DNA from: Pseudo-nitzschia pungens
Lineage: Eukaryota; Bacillariophyta; Bacillariophyceae; Bacillariales; Bacillariaceae
Direction of reading: 5' to 3'
Assembly: GCA_037355855.1 (NCBI GenBank)
Contig: CM074764.1
Coordinates: forward strand, 4,278,001-4,342,000
Length of the DNA: 64,000 nt
A program made the position numbers and the translations under genes. The notes below the pieces were generated by a model. It saw nothing but the letters and a program-made list of their open reading frames with translations, had not been told where the DNA came from and did no database searches. How positions within the stretch are numbered: the first letter of the stretch is position 1; the number at the start of each line of letters is the position of its first letter. Shown here piece after piece: positions 1 to 12,100 of this stretch.

Positions 1-358
1 GGTCTTTGGGTTCAAGAGGAACTACTCCGTTCATTATATCTTTGTACAATAGTTTCTTTGCTTTCGAATTTGCCCATGGAATACTAGGCTCTTGGTAGAC
101 CTTACTAAAAAAAAGCATCGGATCTCCTTCTTTGACAACCTTCACAAAACGGCAAGGTCCAGTCATGGAAACAAAATCTTCGTTTCCTGATTCGTTGTCA
201 TGAAGATAACAAAACTCATACTCATTTCCTTTGCGGCCTAGGAGCACTATGTTGCTCCGATGCTGTGGATTCGGAAGTAATTGAGGAGGTTTGATATATT
301 TCGTAAGAATTGTTGCTTGAGCTCCCGATCCTGCTCTTAATTTCTGTGTTGTCGGCAT
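1..358 (-). CDS. 5' part of an unrecognised gene, cut by the window edge
   Basis: Reading the minus strand from an ATG at 358-356 gives 119 codons without a stop that run off the left edge. The protein begins MPTTQKLRAG and has a basic start. A later stretch reads PWANSKAKKLLYKDI, close to where the window ends. I see no signal peptide, membrane segment or known catalytic motif. The 60-bp minisatellite starts about 10 bp upstream of the ATG, so it would lie in the 5' leader or promoter. It could be a host gene or a repeat-family ORF. I cannot assign a function. Confidence 0.5.
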   Translation of the reverse strand, partial: MPTTQKLRAGSGAQATILTKYIKPPQLLPNPQHRSNIVLLGRKGNEYEFCYLHDNESGNEDFVSMTGPCRFVKVVKEGDPMLFFSKVYQEPSIPWANSKAKKLLYKDIMNGVVPLEPKD

Positions 359-366
359 TTTCACGG

Positions 367-690
367 TTCACGGAAAGTTGATGTCGATGTATAGAGCGTT
401 CACGGAAATGAGCTGAGCACTCACTAGCTTCACGGAAAGTTGATGTCGATATAGAGCGTTCACGGAAATGAGCTGAGCACTCACTAGCTTCACGGAAAGT
501 TGATGTCGATGTAGAGCGTTCACGGAAATGAGCTGAGCGCTCACTAGCTTCACGGAAAGTTGATGTCGATATAGAGCGTTCACGGAAATGAGCTGAGCGC
601 TCACTAGCTTCACGGAAAGTTGATGTCGATATAGAGCGTTCACGGAAATGAGCTGAGCGCTCACTAGCTTCACGGAAAGTTGAGCTAATG
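367..690. repeat. 60-bp minisatellite, about 5.3 copies
   Basis: Units start at 367, 429, 489, 549, 609 and 669; the first is 62 bp and the last is partial. Each unit has two related halves, both starting CACGGAAA, so the array probably grew from a roughly 30-bp unit. Because 60 is a multiple of 3, the minus strand reads as a 20-residue protein repeat, which I take as a by-product of the period. Confidence 0.92.
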
Positions 691-734
691 AGCGCTCACG
701 TCTTGTCGGTGTAACATTCACCGAAAGTTGACCC

Positions 735-1000
735 ACAATCGTGGGTTCGTGGGTTCACGGAAAAAAGTCGTGGGTTATCATGGGTTATTTCGTGGGTTTT
801 CGTGGGTTATCGTGGGTTATCGTGGGTTATTTTTGTGGGTTAACGTGGGTTAACGTGGGTTCATATGAACCCACAATTATTCCATTCGTGGGTTCGTGGA
901 GTCACGTGGGTTCAAGTGGGTTTTTCACGGTGAAAAAAAACCCACGTTGCAACCCGTGGGTTATTGATGGTGAAAAAAAACCCACGTTTTTTACCCCTTA
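735..1000. repeat. Degenerate GTGGGTT array
   Basis: Many copies of GTGGGTT are spaced by 3 to 15 bp (for example CGTGGGTTATCGTGGGTTAT), with some inverted copies as AACCCAC near 860, 930 and 980. The direct and inverted copies give the block hairpin potential. The plus-strand ORF across it is a by-product of the repeat. Confidence 0.85.
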
Positions 1001-2727
1001 AAAAATTATTTTCCCCCTTTTACATTAGGGAACGGCACGGTTGTAAAAATTGACATTTTTTAACGGGACTCGACACAAAGTGCGGTACGGGCGATTTTTT
1101 TTTCAGTTCCGGAGGGCCCAGTAAGATCTTAGAGTTTTAATCTTTTCTTCGATTAACTTACTGTAACCTTACCGTAATTAACCTTACCCGTTCAGATCGA
1201 AGTGCAGTTCTTGGAAAAAAAAATGGTTACCGGTAAGTTACTGTAAGGTTAATCTTACTTCGGTTCCTTACCTCGTACGAAGTACGAAGTAAACCTTCGT
1301 ATTAATCTACTGTCAATGAAAACAAGCGATCCAATTATCCAATAAATAAGCCATTAAAATTACAATAATACGAAGTAAGGTTTTACGAAGTAACCTTAAG
1401 TTAACATTAAGGCTTACTGTACCCGTACCGGTATCCATTTTCAATTTTCAAAAAGGCGAATGGCACACTTTCTTACAGAAAAAATCCTTCCAGCTCTTAC
1501 CGGTAAGTTACTCTTTTGAGAAAAAAATTAAGTTTTTAAAATTACAACAAATATCCCCCTCTCAGACTCTGGTTCTACGATGATAGTCACGTACGTTGAA
1601 AAGCGTTTGGCCTAGAACATCGTTTACATCTACACTAATTTACTTTTACTGTACCGTACGTAAATCTGGACATTACCTTGCAGTACCGGTAACCTTACGC
1701 GAGGGCAATATTTTTTTTAACGGTCATAATAAAATTCGAAAGCTGCTTCCGCACATCGCTTCACTTCCGTTGCGTGGGTGCATACAGTAAACCTGAAGTA
1801 AACCTTAATACTGTACCGTAACCTTACGATAACCTTACCGTATTGTGATTTATTGTGCCTCATACCGTAAGGTTACTACCGGTAAGGTAAGATTGCCGTA
1901 ACTTACCGAATGGGTCCAAAGTGCTATGATATGGGACGTTGGACGGTAAGGTTACCTACCCTCCACCATGGTAAGGTTTACTGGTACTAACGTAAGCTAC
2001 GAACTAGTCAGTTACCGTACGGTACGGTACGGTTAACTAAGCCTTACTCGTACGTTCTGAAGACCAGATCCAACGCCTTCTTCCTGCCTTTTTCCCCTCG
2101 TCAAAAGCCAAAGACTATACTCAATACTGTAATTAAGACTTACCGTACCGTAACTTACTCGTGGTTCATCGTGTCATTGAGATGTTGAATTCGTACCGTA
2201 CGGTACACGGTACAAGTACACCGGACAGTAAGATTACGGATTACCCGCTCCCATAATCTTACGGTACACGCACCGATTATCGATACTGCCAGTTCGTACG
2301 GTATGCCCTCTGCCCTCTGTACGGAGAGGTCTCTGATCTTTTGCGCACTCAAGACTCTCAATCAAGACTGTTGATACCGAAGTACTTCGTATTTGATACC
2401 CTCTGAGTGAAAGTGTCTCTATCTCTATAGTGTCGTCTAACCACTACGTAAATCGAAGAATTCGAGACTTGGAAGAACACGTTGGGTGGTGTAGGTCGAG
2501 AGCTTGTAAGGTTCTTGTGATTGGTGTAAGTCTTACCTCCGAGCGTCTCCGTTGAAGTTTCTCAACCATCTTCGGTTCTAAAACTCCAAACTCCTAACTC
2601 AATACACGAACGCACCGTGGCACGTAGCACACAACACACAACACACAATTTCCATTCAGCGTAACGGTACCGATACTTGTAATTCAAAATCAACGATCGC
2701 AATCTCAATCGCAATCTCAATAACACT
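1001..2727. other. Spacer upstream of the Sec10 gene, TTACCG/GGTAAG-rich
   Basis: No credible gene is visible. The stretch is full of short degenerate motifs such as TTACCGTAA, GGTAAGGTTA, CGAAGTAAGG and GTACGGTACG in both orientations, often within 10-20 bp of each other, producing many small inverted repeats. The last 200 bp contain an ACACAACACACAACACACA tract (about 2627-2647) and purine/pyrimidine runs before the start codon at 2728, so the Sec10 promoter and leader should lie here. I see no clear TATA box. Confidence 0.6.
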
Positions 2728-5700
2728 ATGCCTCGATCTCGCTCCCGCGAACCGAATCTGGAAAGGAACAGATCAAATGGCGACAAGGCCAACTCAAATG
2801 CTCAACAACAACAACAACACCAGCGAGGCAAATCCCCGGGCAGGGGCAAGTCTCCGCGACGAGGAAAGTCTCCCAGGCGAACAAAAGCCAAGGGATCGAA
2901 ATCGGGTGACAGCGAGACCCGCCACGGAATCCGCCGCACCAAGTCCGGCGACACGGACGTTTCTCGGAAGCAATCGGACGGGAAAAAGTCGTCCAGCAAA
3001 TCTACGAGTGGTGATAGCTCATTGCGAAGTGAACGTACGGCAGCGTCTAAATATTCCGACAGCAGCAATGTTTTCTTGAACATTCCGAAGGAGTATTTGT
3101 CGAAACCAGAGAGGGCCGAACCGATTCTCCACTATCTTCCAATTACAGCAAACAGCAACGACGGCTTCAATACCGGAGGAGGGCACATGAAATCAAACGC
3201 ATTTCCTAGCTTGAGGGTTCTTTTGGCAGCTGCTCAAGATGACATTCGACTCCATCGGGCTCGTCAGCAGGCCGGAAAACACCGGGATTCGAATCTTCTA
3301 TCTAGCTACAAAATGGAAAACGATCAGTTATATTTGAGTCGACAACAACGCCTGCACGAAAGGGAGCTTCTCCTTGGAAAACTCGACATGGAACGCAACC
3401 TGATCGTAAAGGAGTTGCTGGAGGGCAACACGGCCGGCCTGACGGTGAAGGAGGCCACAGCCATTCAATTGGCACGATGGCAACGGGCACTGGAACTATA
3501 TGTCTACGATCCACCCAAACGAATGGATGTCAATGACAAGCAGCACTTCGCGGATCGTTCCGGTGCGGGCGACGCTGGAGTATCGGCGAGGGCACAACTC
3601 GATGAACAAGAGAGTGCAAAACAACTGGACTTTTTGAACTTGCTGGAAAAATTGAGAGAAATCATTGGCGAGGTAACGTAGTTCTTTACAGTGATGGATC
3701 ACCTGCCGACCTGCTTGCTTGCTTCCCTCGCTTGTTGCGTGTGTTCAGTGCCTGTTCTCACTTTTTTGTTTGATTTCTGTTTGTGTTTGTGTTTTTTTTC
3801 CCACGTGCAATCGGGCGGAAACCTTTTTTTCAAATCCCCATGGAAATTGGAACTTTTTTGTGATTGAACTTTGTCTTTGCGAAGGAGGACGACATGACAG
3901 AATCCTTCAGTCACGCCGCCAACATGTGCAGTACTCTAGTGGATGTCACTCGACAAGTGACAAAAGACGCAACGGATGCTGTTTTGGAAGTATCGGATGC
4001 CTATCAAATTCGGTTGGAGGCACACGAGTTATTTTGCCGCAACGCATTGGGACGGACGGAGGAGATCCAAAATCAGTTCCGCATCAACGGACGGGCTGCA
4101 CTGCAGATCGGAAATCAGTTGGAATTCGCGGAATCGAAACGGAAACGCTGCGAATCGGCTTCCATGCTCATTCGTCGCTGGTGGCTGATGGAATCTCTTG
4201 CGGAGCAAGAAAACTTGTCGGGAGATCCTCTCAAGGTGCGCGAAGAAGTTAGAGGATCTATCCCCCTCACAAGCTGTCGAATGGACCCCCTCTTTACGAG
4301 ATCCGAAAACAGTATCGAGGCCAGTCGCGCACTTCGGCAATTACGACAGGTCGTCAAATCGCGTGGGAATGCGGCTTCGGCGAACATGCAAACAGGCAAA
4401 TGGGAAAAATCCGATGTGACTTCTAGTCGACGATTTGATTTGACCGCAGATTTGATCCATAGAACTAGTGAAGCTCTGGAAGAGCGACTTTTGAACTCCT
4501 TTTCTGACATTTACGGCAGGGGCGGTGTCTACGAATTCAATTCTTTGAGTATATCCCAGAAACACAGAGGTGGAGCAATCGCTTGGCAAGAATTGAGGGA
4601 TATTGCACATGCATGTTGGCTGTTTGAGGGAGGACGCAAACTCTATGAAAAGTATGTAGATATTGTTTTAGCAACGAGACTACCGGAACTTTGCGATTCA
4701 GACAAGATGAAGCCTATGGGGAGAAACGACGTAAAAGAGGAGGAAAAGGATGAATTCGACATGGACACAGCTAGAAGCCAGCTTTCGAGCCTCTTTCATC
4801 GGGTTTCCGAAGTATTCAAGCAAGAATTCCAGCTCATTGGGTACGTTTTTGATCATTCAGATGAATCGGACGGTGCTTTGACGGAAAGTATCCCTTTGAC
4901 CGTCGCAAGAGCACTGTGTGTTCGTGTGATTGGAGATCCCAAGAATGGTTTGCAAGCCAAGATCAATTCTCTACTAGATAGGATTGATCGAAAGAGCGAT
5001 TTTGATACTGGTACAAAGAAACTCGATACATTTGTTATCATTCATGATAAAGCCGCAAAATTATTCAAATTATTGAAAGATGCTGCTGAGCGTCTTGTGC
5101 GCGACAAGAATGCTGGCACTACGGCCAGAAATGCGGTAGAGAGTCTCAAGGTGTTTTTGAACTCTCAAGAAATTGCCCTCAACAACAGTCATCGTACTGG
5201 TTATTTGAATCTGGAACTCCGACTTTTGCATCATGAATGTTGCTCGTCGTTGGATCAAGCCGGTTGCATTCTGACTCGACCCACCCCCGTGAAGATTAAC
5301 CAAAATCTTTTAGAGAAGGGAATTCTTGAGGAATACCATGCGCCATTATTGCCGCTAGACAAAAATTCTCTGAAAAAGTCTGGCTTCAACGATATCCTAA
5401 GCGCCCCATTGAAGTCGAGTGTTTTACGTCAACCTCTGATTCATGCGACTGACTCCCTGGCAAGAGCTAGATCGATGTTTGGCAACGGGAAGGAGGTCGG
5501 CGAATCTGCAGCGCGTGTTGTTACAAGCATTTATCATCAGATGTGCATTTTCTATGGGCAAGGATTTTTATATCCCGTTGTAGAGGCATTGCAAGAAATG
5601 TTGAAGTCAAACCCTCCTAGCCAAGCCCCTCAACTTCCCTTTGACGAAGAGCAACCCCCACATGACCTTGGTATTGATCCAGCCTTTTGGCATGCCCTGG

Positions 5701-6581
5701 AACGAATTCATTCCGCAGCGAAGGCATTTGACCGCGAGCTATGGGCTGAACCACGAAAGGGCTCAAACCGTGTATGGGATATTTTGGCCTCTGGTGTAGA
5801 AGAATCTGGCCCAGCTAACAGCATGACCATGGCACGTGAATGCCGCGTTGATTTCTTTACAGAACTTGAAAGTCGAGGAGAAGATGCTATCCTGAGAGCG
5901 CTGGACACATTGGCTGCTCACATACAATGGATCTTGGTTACTGGAAGTGAAGCGACCTTATTATCCGGCACAGTTAGTCTGTTTAAGTCGGCTGCCGGAA
6001 ACTCTGCAGGACCGTATGCTATGAGTTCAGGAGCTTCTTTCGAAGCACCCAACAGTCCCGCTGTCAAGTCTTTAACGTATTGTCTTCGTTTACAATTTGT
6101 TCATATTCAGGCTGCCTTGACGCCCCAATCGCTCTCAGCGTTTTGGTCTGCGTTATCAATGAGGTTGTATGATATTCTCGTTACTCGTTTGTTGCAAAAC
6201 TGGTATGTATCTACTGCTGGTGCCTTTCTCCTCGCTCGCGACGTAGAGGCGCTTCGATCAGTTGCTATGCTTGCAGGAACGAAATATGAACACTGGGATA
6301 TTTTAAGAGAGTTGTTGACTCTTTATATGACGCCTCCAGATGCACTGAAAATTATGCTTGTGGGTCAAGAGGGAGATCCAAACTCTGGCAAAGGTCTATT
6401 TGGTAGTGCTGGACGAGACCAATCATTGGTATTCATGAGCCGTCGGGTAGATTATCGCTACAAAACTAATCAGGGGCAAAGGAAGAGTGCATGGGTGATA
6501 CAGATCTTGAACGAATTGCATGTTCGCGATCCCACCGATTCGTATGTGAATATTGCACAATTTGCTGCGGGAAGGAAGTAA
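2728..6581 (+). CDS. SEC10: Sec10/EXOC5-like exocyst complex subunit, probable two-exon gene
   Basis: Proposed join 2728-3672 and 3885-6581, 1213 residues. Sec10 is a CATCHR-fold subunit of the exocyst, which tethers secretory vesicles to the plasma membrane. The second exon matches the family in order. Residues about 330-430 are a coiled coil (IQNQFRINGRAALQIGNQLEFAES). A block like the plant ILSxFNGG segment follows (LRDIAHACWLFEGGRKLYEKY), then VARALCVRVI, a central helical region, and a C-terminal domain (LYDILVTRLLQNWYVSTAG, later LTLYMTPPDALK and FMSRRVDYR). Exon 1 adds 315 residues: a Ser/Arg/Lys-rich disordered start with SPRRGKSPRR repeats, then a charged coiled coil at about 215-315. 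I do not know that part from Sec10. Sec10 proteins are usually 700-850 residues, so either this is an extended form or 2728-3681 is a separate gene of 317 residues and Sec10 starts at 3864 or 3894. AATAAA follows the stop at 6584. It is the only clear host gene in the window. Confidence 0.75.
3673..3884 (+). other. Probable GT-AG intron of the Sec10-like gene
   Basis: The donor GAG|GTAACG follows codon 315, and the acceptor TTTGCGAAG|GAG leads in phase 0 into the downstream frame. The 212-bp segment is rich in T runs, unlike its flanks. The exon 1 frame meets TAG at 3679, and the exon 2 frame is closed upstream of about 3864. An alternative acceptor at 3887 would remove one Glu. An intergenic spacer between two genes remains possible. 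Confidence 0.55.
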
Positions 6582-6861
6582 GGAATAAATGCTTGGGATC
6601 GTATTTGTATTACGTGACTGAATGCCAGAGGCTGCATGCTCCTTATATAGAATTCAGACAAAGCCACCATTCCATATGAACTCATTATGTCACAAATACT
6701 GCTCATTCCAATCGTCGTGTTTGGTCCATATTTTGACATAAAACCACTTAAATGGACCTAATATTCCAACATCTGGTGGTTAGCACACAGTTATTAGCTG
6801 CAAATTTAAAAATATATGAAGCTTGCCTAACTGTGATCATGATTGTGATAATTAGAATAGG
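6582..6861. other. 3' flank of the Sec10-like gene up to the retrotransposon nest
   Basis: AT-rich sequence with no recognisable gene. The gag homology of element D begins abruptly at about 6862, and no LTR or leader of that element is visible here. D is therefore 5'-truncated and its insertion junction lies in or at the end of this stretch. Confidence 0.5.
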
Positions 6862-7257
6862 ATTGGAAGCTTTCTTGAATGCTTCTGAAGACATAGGTGT
6901 ACCAGACTCTGCCCTCATATGTTACTTCAGATGTTGCCTCTGTGTGGATGCACAGACCAAATGGAGGACCTTAGCAAGGGCTACGAGAGCAAACAATCAG
7001 CGACTCTATCCCCTCATGAGAGAGGGCTATGAATCAGCCTTCCGAGCCTTCATTAAACTATACTGTAATGCAGAGGACACTCAAGACCTCATGCACATCT
7101 ACCTTTGAGGCCCGGCGTGCAAGAAGAAAGTGGAGTCCACATGCAAAGACCACACAGACTGACTCATGACCCTCATAAAGTACACAGCTAAGCTTCATGG
7201 ATTTGCCACGCAGCTGGATCACCTCCAGCAGCTCACCATCCTTCTCCACAGCTATCC
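6862..7257 (+). pseudogene. Ty3/gypsy element D: gag fragment, 5' part
   Basis: The translation (FLNASEDIGVPDSALICYFRCCLCV, RLYPLMREGYESAFRAFIK, YCNAEDTQDLMHIYL) is collinear with the gag of element M at 62790-63632 from about residue 50. The N-terminus is missing. Two in-frame TGA codons at about 7106 and 7161 sit where an Arg is expected (TGA-L in place of R-L; element M has CGG and CGA). Reading stops inside LLHSYP, where element A is inserted, and resumes at 18348 with NSWIEDYVRIHQG. Confidence 0.85.
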
Positions 7258-7501
7258 TGAACTACGCTGATTGTAAAATTGTGTGCTATTGAGTTTTAGA
7301 ACCAAAAGGACTCAATTGAGAAACTTGTAGGTTCGATGAATTTATCTATTCGTGAAAATACTTAAGAAGACCGACTTCGTCTAACGGTCGGAATTGTATC
7401 AGAACTTCAAAGAGAAGGAAGATCAATTCGTATGATTGAATAATGACTGATACTTGTGAATGAATCAGTGAGTCATGAATCGAGTGTCTGTGCGTTGTTC
7501 A
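7258..7501 (-). repeat. Element A, 3' LTR
   Basis: 244 bp starting TG and ending CA. It matches 18100-18343 except for a two-base variation near 7450 (ACTTG against ATTCG). Confidence 0.95.
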
Positions 7502-7522
7502 GTCTTCCACACCAAGAAAATC

Positions 7523-8951
7523 TTATGATTTTGCTTTGCAAGGAATAAGATTACGAATGTTGATGCGTTCATGTTCGAGACCGCGTTTGATGGTGACAGT
7601 GTTATTGGTGTGAACTTGTAGGATGGGATAGGGACCGGTGCGAACTAAATCGAGTTTGTTGCGATCGTGTTTGGTGACAAAGACGTGTTGTCCAACGGTG
7701 AACTCGTGGGAAGAGCATTTGCGATTGGCGCGAAGGAGACGAGAGTCGATTTGGGCTTGGCGGTTTTTGGTGAGAGTGAGAATGTCAGCATGAAGTGGGA
7801 TGTTGAGGAGCATGTCGCGGTTGAATACGAGTGCGCCGGGGGAAAAGTTGCCGAGAGTGGAGACGGGATTGCAGCGAAGAGCGTGCATGGCTGTGGCGAG
7901 GGCTTCGTCAACGAGGGAAGCGGCGTGTTCAGCAGATGATGGAGGTTTGAGGTTGATGAGGGTACGGATGACTTGTCCGATGGTTTTGTGGGAACATTCG
8001 ATGATTCCGTTGGCAGTGGGCGTATGGGGTGAGATGTTGATTGGTTTGATTCCGGCGTAGTCGAGGGGGAATTGAAAGTCATGACCATGAAATTCGGGAC
8101 CATGATCGTGGACGATGCATACGGGGCGGGGGTAACGGGAGAGCCAACAGTTTTCGAAAAGTTGTCGGATGTTATCGGCTGTTTTGGGGCCCGAAATGCG
8201 GACAATTTCAATCAGGTTGGTCACGGGATCGATGCAGGTGAGGGCGTCGAAGCGAAGGTCGATGTTGTTGACTGTGACGGTCCATGGGCCGATGCAGTCG
8301 ACGTGGACTTCGGACCAAGGGAGAATGGGAGCGTTACGAGGGGCAAGTTGGCCGGCGGGTTTGTGAGAGGCGCAAACGAGCAGACAGATGAGGCAGTTGG
8401 AGATGACGTTGCGACAAGTAGTGCGGAGATCGGGATGGTAAAAGTGGCGGCGGAGGAGGGCTTCGAGGCGATCCATGCCGGTGGAGTGGACAGTGAGTTC
8501 GTGGTAAAATTTGACGAGAGGTTCGAGCATGGAGGTGGGGATCATAATTTTCCAAGAAGATTTGTCAAGGGGGGAATCGTATCTGCAAATGATGTCAAAG
8601 TGGTCAAGACGTTGTGAGAAATAACGGCGGGGTTCAAGGGCGGGGAGGCGAAGGAGATCGGGGTCGTTCTGCTGATAACTGTAAATGGTCGAAAAGTGGA
8701 ATGGCAATCTGCCTTGAGGATCAAATCGGGGATGAACGAGGTAATTCTCTTCGAGACTGTCATCGACAGGAGGACATTCAGTCGATGCTTCGCATGATGG
8801 TCTCACCATAAGGCTGTCAGCCATTTCGGAAAAGTTGAAAACATCGTTGTCGTCAGTTTGAGAAAAATCGAAATCGCCATAGGCAAAATAGGACGTGAGG
8901 GAGGTGGGGGTGCGGCTGAGAGAGTTGGCGACTGTGTTTTCAGAGCCTTTG
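7523..8951 (-). pseudogene. Element A pol, distal part: end of RNase H and integrase
   Basis: This continues the frame broken by element B: YIK before B, KGSENTVANSLSR after it. The integrase has the zinc-binding pair YHELTVH and NCLIC, and the catalytic D,D,E at VHVDCIGPW, IVHDHGPEF and NGIIECSHK; the C-terminal part ends LIPCKAKS. NTVANSLSR should be NTVADALSR, so the last RNase H Asp is Asn (codon 8924-8926). Cys in ECSH stands where Arg is usual. Both changes fit CpG transitions. The apparent ORF start near 9139 lies in B's LTR and is not native. Confidence 0.85.
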
Positions 8952-9128
8952 TGCCATACCCCGGGTCTACTAGTGATTAGAATAGTAGTGATATGCAAAT
9001 TGTGAGCTCTATCAGTTAGTCTATTTGCTATCGGATCCAGCAGTCTCCCAATCGGCGATTCCGGAGACTCGCTAATCGTATTCTTACTCCAGTCCCGAGT
9101 GGATTCGTGACTGTTCCAGTGCACGGCA
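8952..9128 (-). repeat. Element B, 3' LTR
   Basis: 177 bp, identical by eye to 14575-14751 except for one A/G difference near 9119. On the minus strand it has an open frame that runs into A's integrase, creating a chimeric ORF. Confidence 0.95.
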
Positions 9129-9156
9129 TGCTCCCCCATGGTACTGTTACGATTGG

Positions 9157-12100
9157 TTACTTCTTCTGTTCAGTGTTATCCCTGCAATAATAGGGGTGCA
9201 CTCTCCTAATGTTAACCCGGTCGGTTACAAAGGGAGCAGTCTCAATAGTTACAGTTCCATTATCATGGGCCTTGAGCACCTTGTAAGGTCCTTGTCGTGG
9301 GAAGGATAGTTTAGGAATAATGCCCTTCCTTTCCAGGGTGACATAGTCTCCTTCCTTGTAGACATGGGGGATCCTCTTTTGGTTCTCCCTGACGTTGCTC
9401 TTGTGGATGCTTTTCTGCTTCCTTGCTTGGATTGCTTCCCAATCCACTGGGAAATTCACAGGCATGAACATGTCTCTTCCAAACACCAACTGTGCCGGGG
9501 AGTACCCCAGGGTTGTGTGGATGGCACTTCTGATAGCGTATGCTGCCTTGGTGGTGAATTCCTCAAAAGGGTCCTTCTCGTGGAGGTCCCTGTTCTCCAG
9601 GTTGAAGGATAACAAACAATCCTTTAACACCTGGTGGATCCTTTCCAACACCGAGTTGGATTGTGGGTTCCAAGCCCCACTGGGCTTTCTTTTCATCCCC
9701 ATGTTCTCGCAGAGCTCTTGGAACTCTGCTTTGAACTCACTCCCGCCATCAAAGCCAATTTCCTTTGGGCACGGATATCTTGCCAACCAGGTACTGTCTA
9801 GCAATCGTTGAGTTTCTGCTGCATTTGGGGAGTCCTTCAAGTGAGCCAGTTCAAACCATCCGGTCACTGGGTCCACCATGGTGAGGACATGGATTTGGTA
9901 GTCTTTACCATTTTTGTTGTGGACAGTTGCAGGTCCCCAGAGGTCCACATTGACCCTCTGCCATTTGGTAACCTCAGCTGCTTTTTCCGGTAGTAGTCCA
10001 TACTTCTTCCGGCCACTCTTTTTGAACATCTGACACGTGTGGCAGTGCTTACAAAGGTCCTGGACGTCCTTCCGTAGGCCTTTCCAGGTGAAGACTGAGC
10101 GTATGCTCTGTTCCATTCTCTTTTCCCCCGGGTGCACCAACATGGTGTGGTACCACTCCATCACTCTTTGTTTGAGTTTGTCGGGAATCAGGATCTTGCC
10201 TTCTTTGTGGATGAGACTGAAACCTTCCACATTTTTGGTAGTTAGGCCTTTGTCTTTTTCCAAAGCATTCATGATTTTCGTGTCCTTCTGTTGGTAGAAC
10301 TGAATCATGTCCGGAGCAAGTGGGAATGCACTATTACCCTGGAATTCTTCCGGTGCTTCTCCAAGTGGGAATAGGAGTTGCCGGAGGTGCGCTTCCTCAT
10401 CCGCGTAGGTGAGGGGCTTATTTGGTGGCAGCCATTCCACTGTGTCTGCTGGGTCATCTGTAATGTCCAATCGAGACAGTGCATCTGCTGCATCATTGTC
10501 TTTGCCAGCAACGTGCTTGACTACCGGATGGAACTCCTCCATGAGGAGTCTCCACCGGACCATTCTTTGGGTGGGCATCTGCTGATACAATAGGTTCAGG
10601 TGATCCGTGTGAATGGTTACATCTTGTCCTCGTAGGATTCCTTCAAACGCTTTCAAGCCTTCCACTATGCCAAGGAGTTCTTTTTCCCCGACAGTGTAGT
10701 TGAGCTGCGCTGAGTTCAGTTTCCTTGTGTAGAAACCAAGGGGTTTGCCATCTTGGCATACGGTTGCTCCCAGTTGCCTGTCACTGGCGTCTGAGTAGAG
10801 ATGAAATGGTTTCGTAAAATCCGGGAATGCGAGTTTCGCTTCATCTGCGAGCATCCTCTTCGCCTCCATGAAAGCTTTCTGCTCTGCTGGGCCCCAGTAC
10901 CAATTTGTTTTGCCCTTCTTGCCCGCAAGCTTGTTGAGGGGGGCCAGGATGTGGGAGCGGCGCTTCCACATGTCTCTGTAGAAATTGACCATCCCAAGGA
11001 ACATCTTGAGTTGCTTGGTGTTCTTGGGGGCTTCCAGATGCTTCATCGCCTCCAGTTTCTTTGGCTGGGGTTGAATGCCCTCTGTTGTTAACAGAAATCC
11101 CAGGTATTCCACTTCTTTTTGCATGAAGAAGGATTTTCTGAGGTTGGCGCGAAAGCCAGCATCATCCAGTCTCTGTAGGACTGTGTCGATTTTGTCGAGG
11201 TGATCCTGCTCAGATTCCCCCTTGCGTTGAATGATTAGAATATCATCGATGTAGACAAGGACGTAGTCCAGATCCCCTAGGAGGTTCATCATGACAGACT
11301 GGAAGATGTCCGGGGCGCACGCGATTCCCATCGCAAGACGCTTGTAGGCATACTTTCCCCATGGCAAAATGGTAGAGCAAATCTTCTGGCTCTCCTTGCA
11401 AATGGGAATGGTGTAGTAGCCTTGGGATAAGTCCAGTGCCGTAGCGGACTTGAATTTCTGGAGCCGTTGGATGGTTTCCCCTATTCATGGTAGTGGGAAT
11501 GGTTTCCTTTGGATCGCGGCGTTCATCTTACGGAAGTCCGTAAGTACCCGTATGTCCCCTGTCTTTTTGGGTTGACAAAAGGTAGGCGACGCCCAGGGGG
11601 AGTCGTCATCGTGTGGAAGTTTCTCCAGTACTCCGATTTCACAGAGCCTGTTGATTTCCTTCCGGAGGGCTTGTTCAAAGGCATGGGGTACTGAGTAGTA
11701 CCTCTGCCTGACCGGTTTGACCCCAGGTTGGAGTTCGATAGATACCGGTTCGATATTTTTGAGCAGTCCCAGGCCTCCTCCAAAGAGAGTAGGGAACTTC
11801 TTCAAAGTTTTCTTTAAGGCGTCCTTAGACGCGTCTGTGATCTCCAGGTCATTGACCATGGAATCTATATCTACTTTGGAGTAGTCGGCGTCCAGGATCT
11901 TGGCTTGCCTTTCTTCCTCCTGTTGGAGGATTGGACTCTGTGTGTTGGCAAAGAATACTGCCTCACATTTGTCCGGGTCAGAGAGTTCCCCCATTCCCTT
12001 CATGGGGATGGAGTCACCCTGCCATGTAAGTGTTTGGGTACTGTATTTAATATCCAGTCCCAGTTGTGCCATCAAGTCGGATCCTATGATCATGTCGTAG

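Noticed and set aside
368..736. 122-codon minus-strand ORF with 20-residue repeats
   Set aside because: It is the translation of a 60-bp tandem repeat; the period keeps the frame open by itself.
8072..8617. Plus-strand ORF of 181 codons
   Set aside because: It is antisense to A's integrase, which has clear catalytic motifs.
7523..9139. Single 538-codon ORF as one native protein
   Set aside because: Its first 60 or so codons come from B's LTR; the rest is A's integrase. The fusion is a by-product of insertion.
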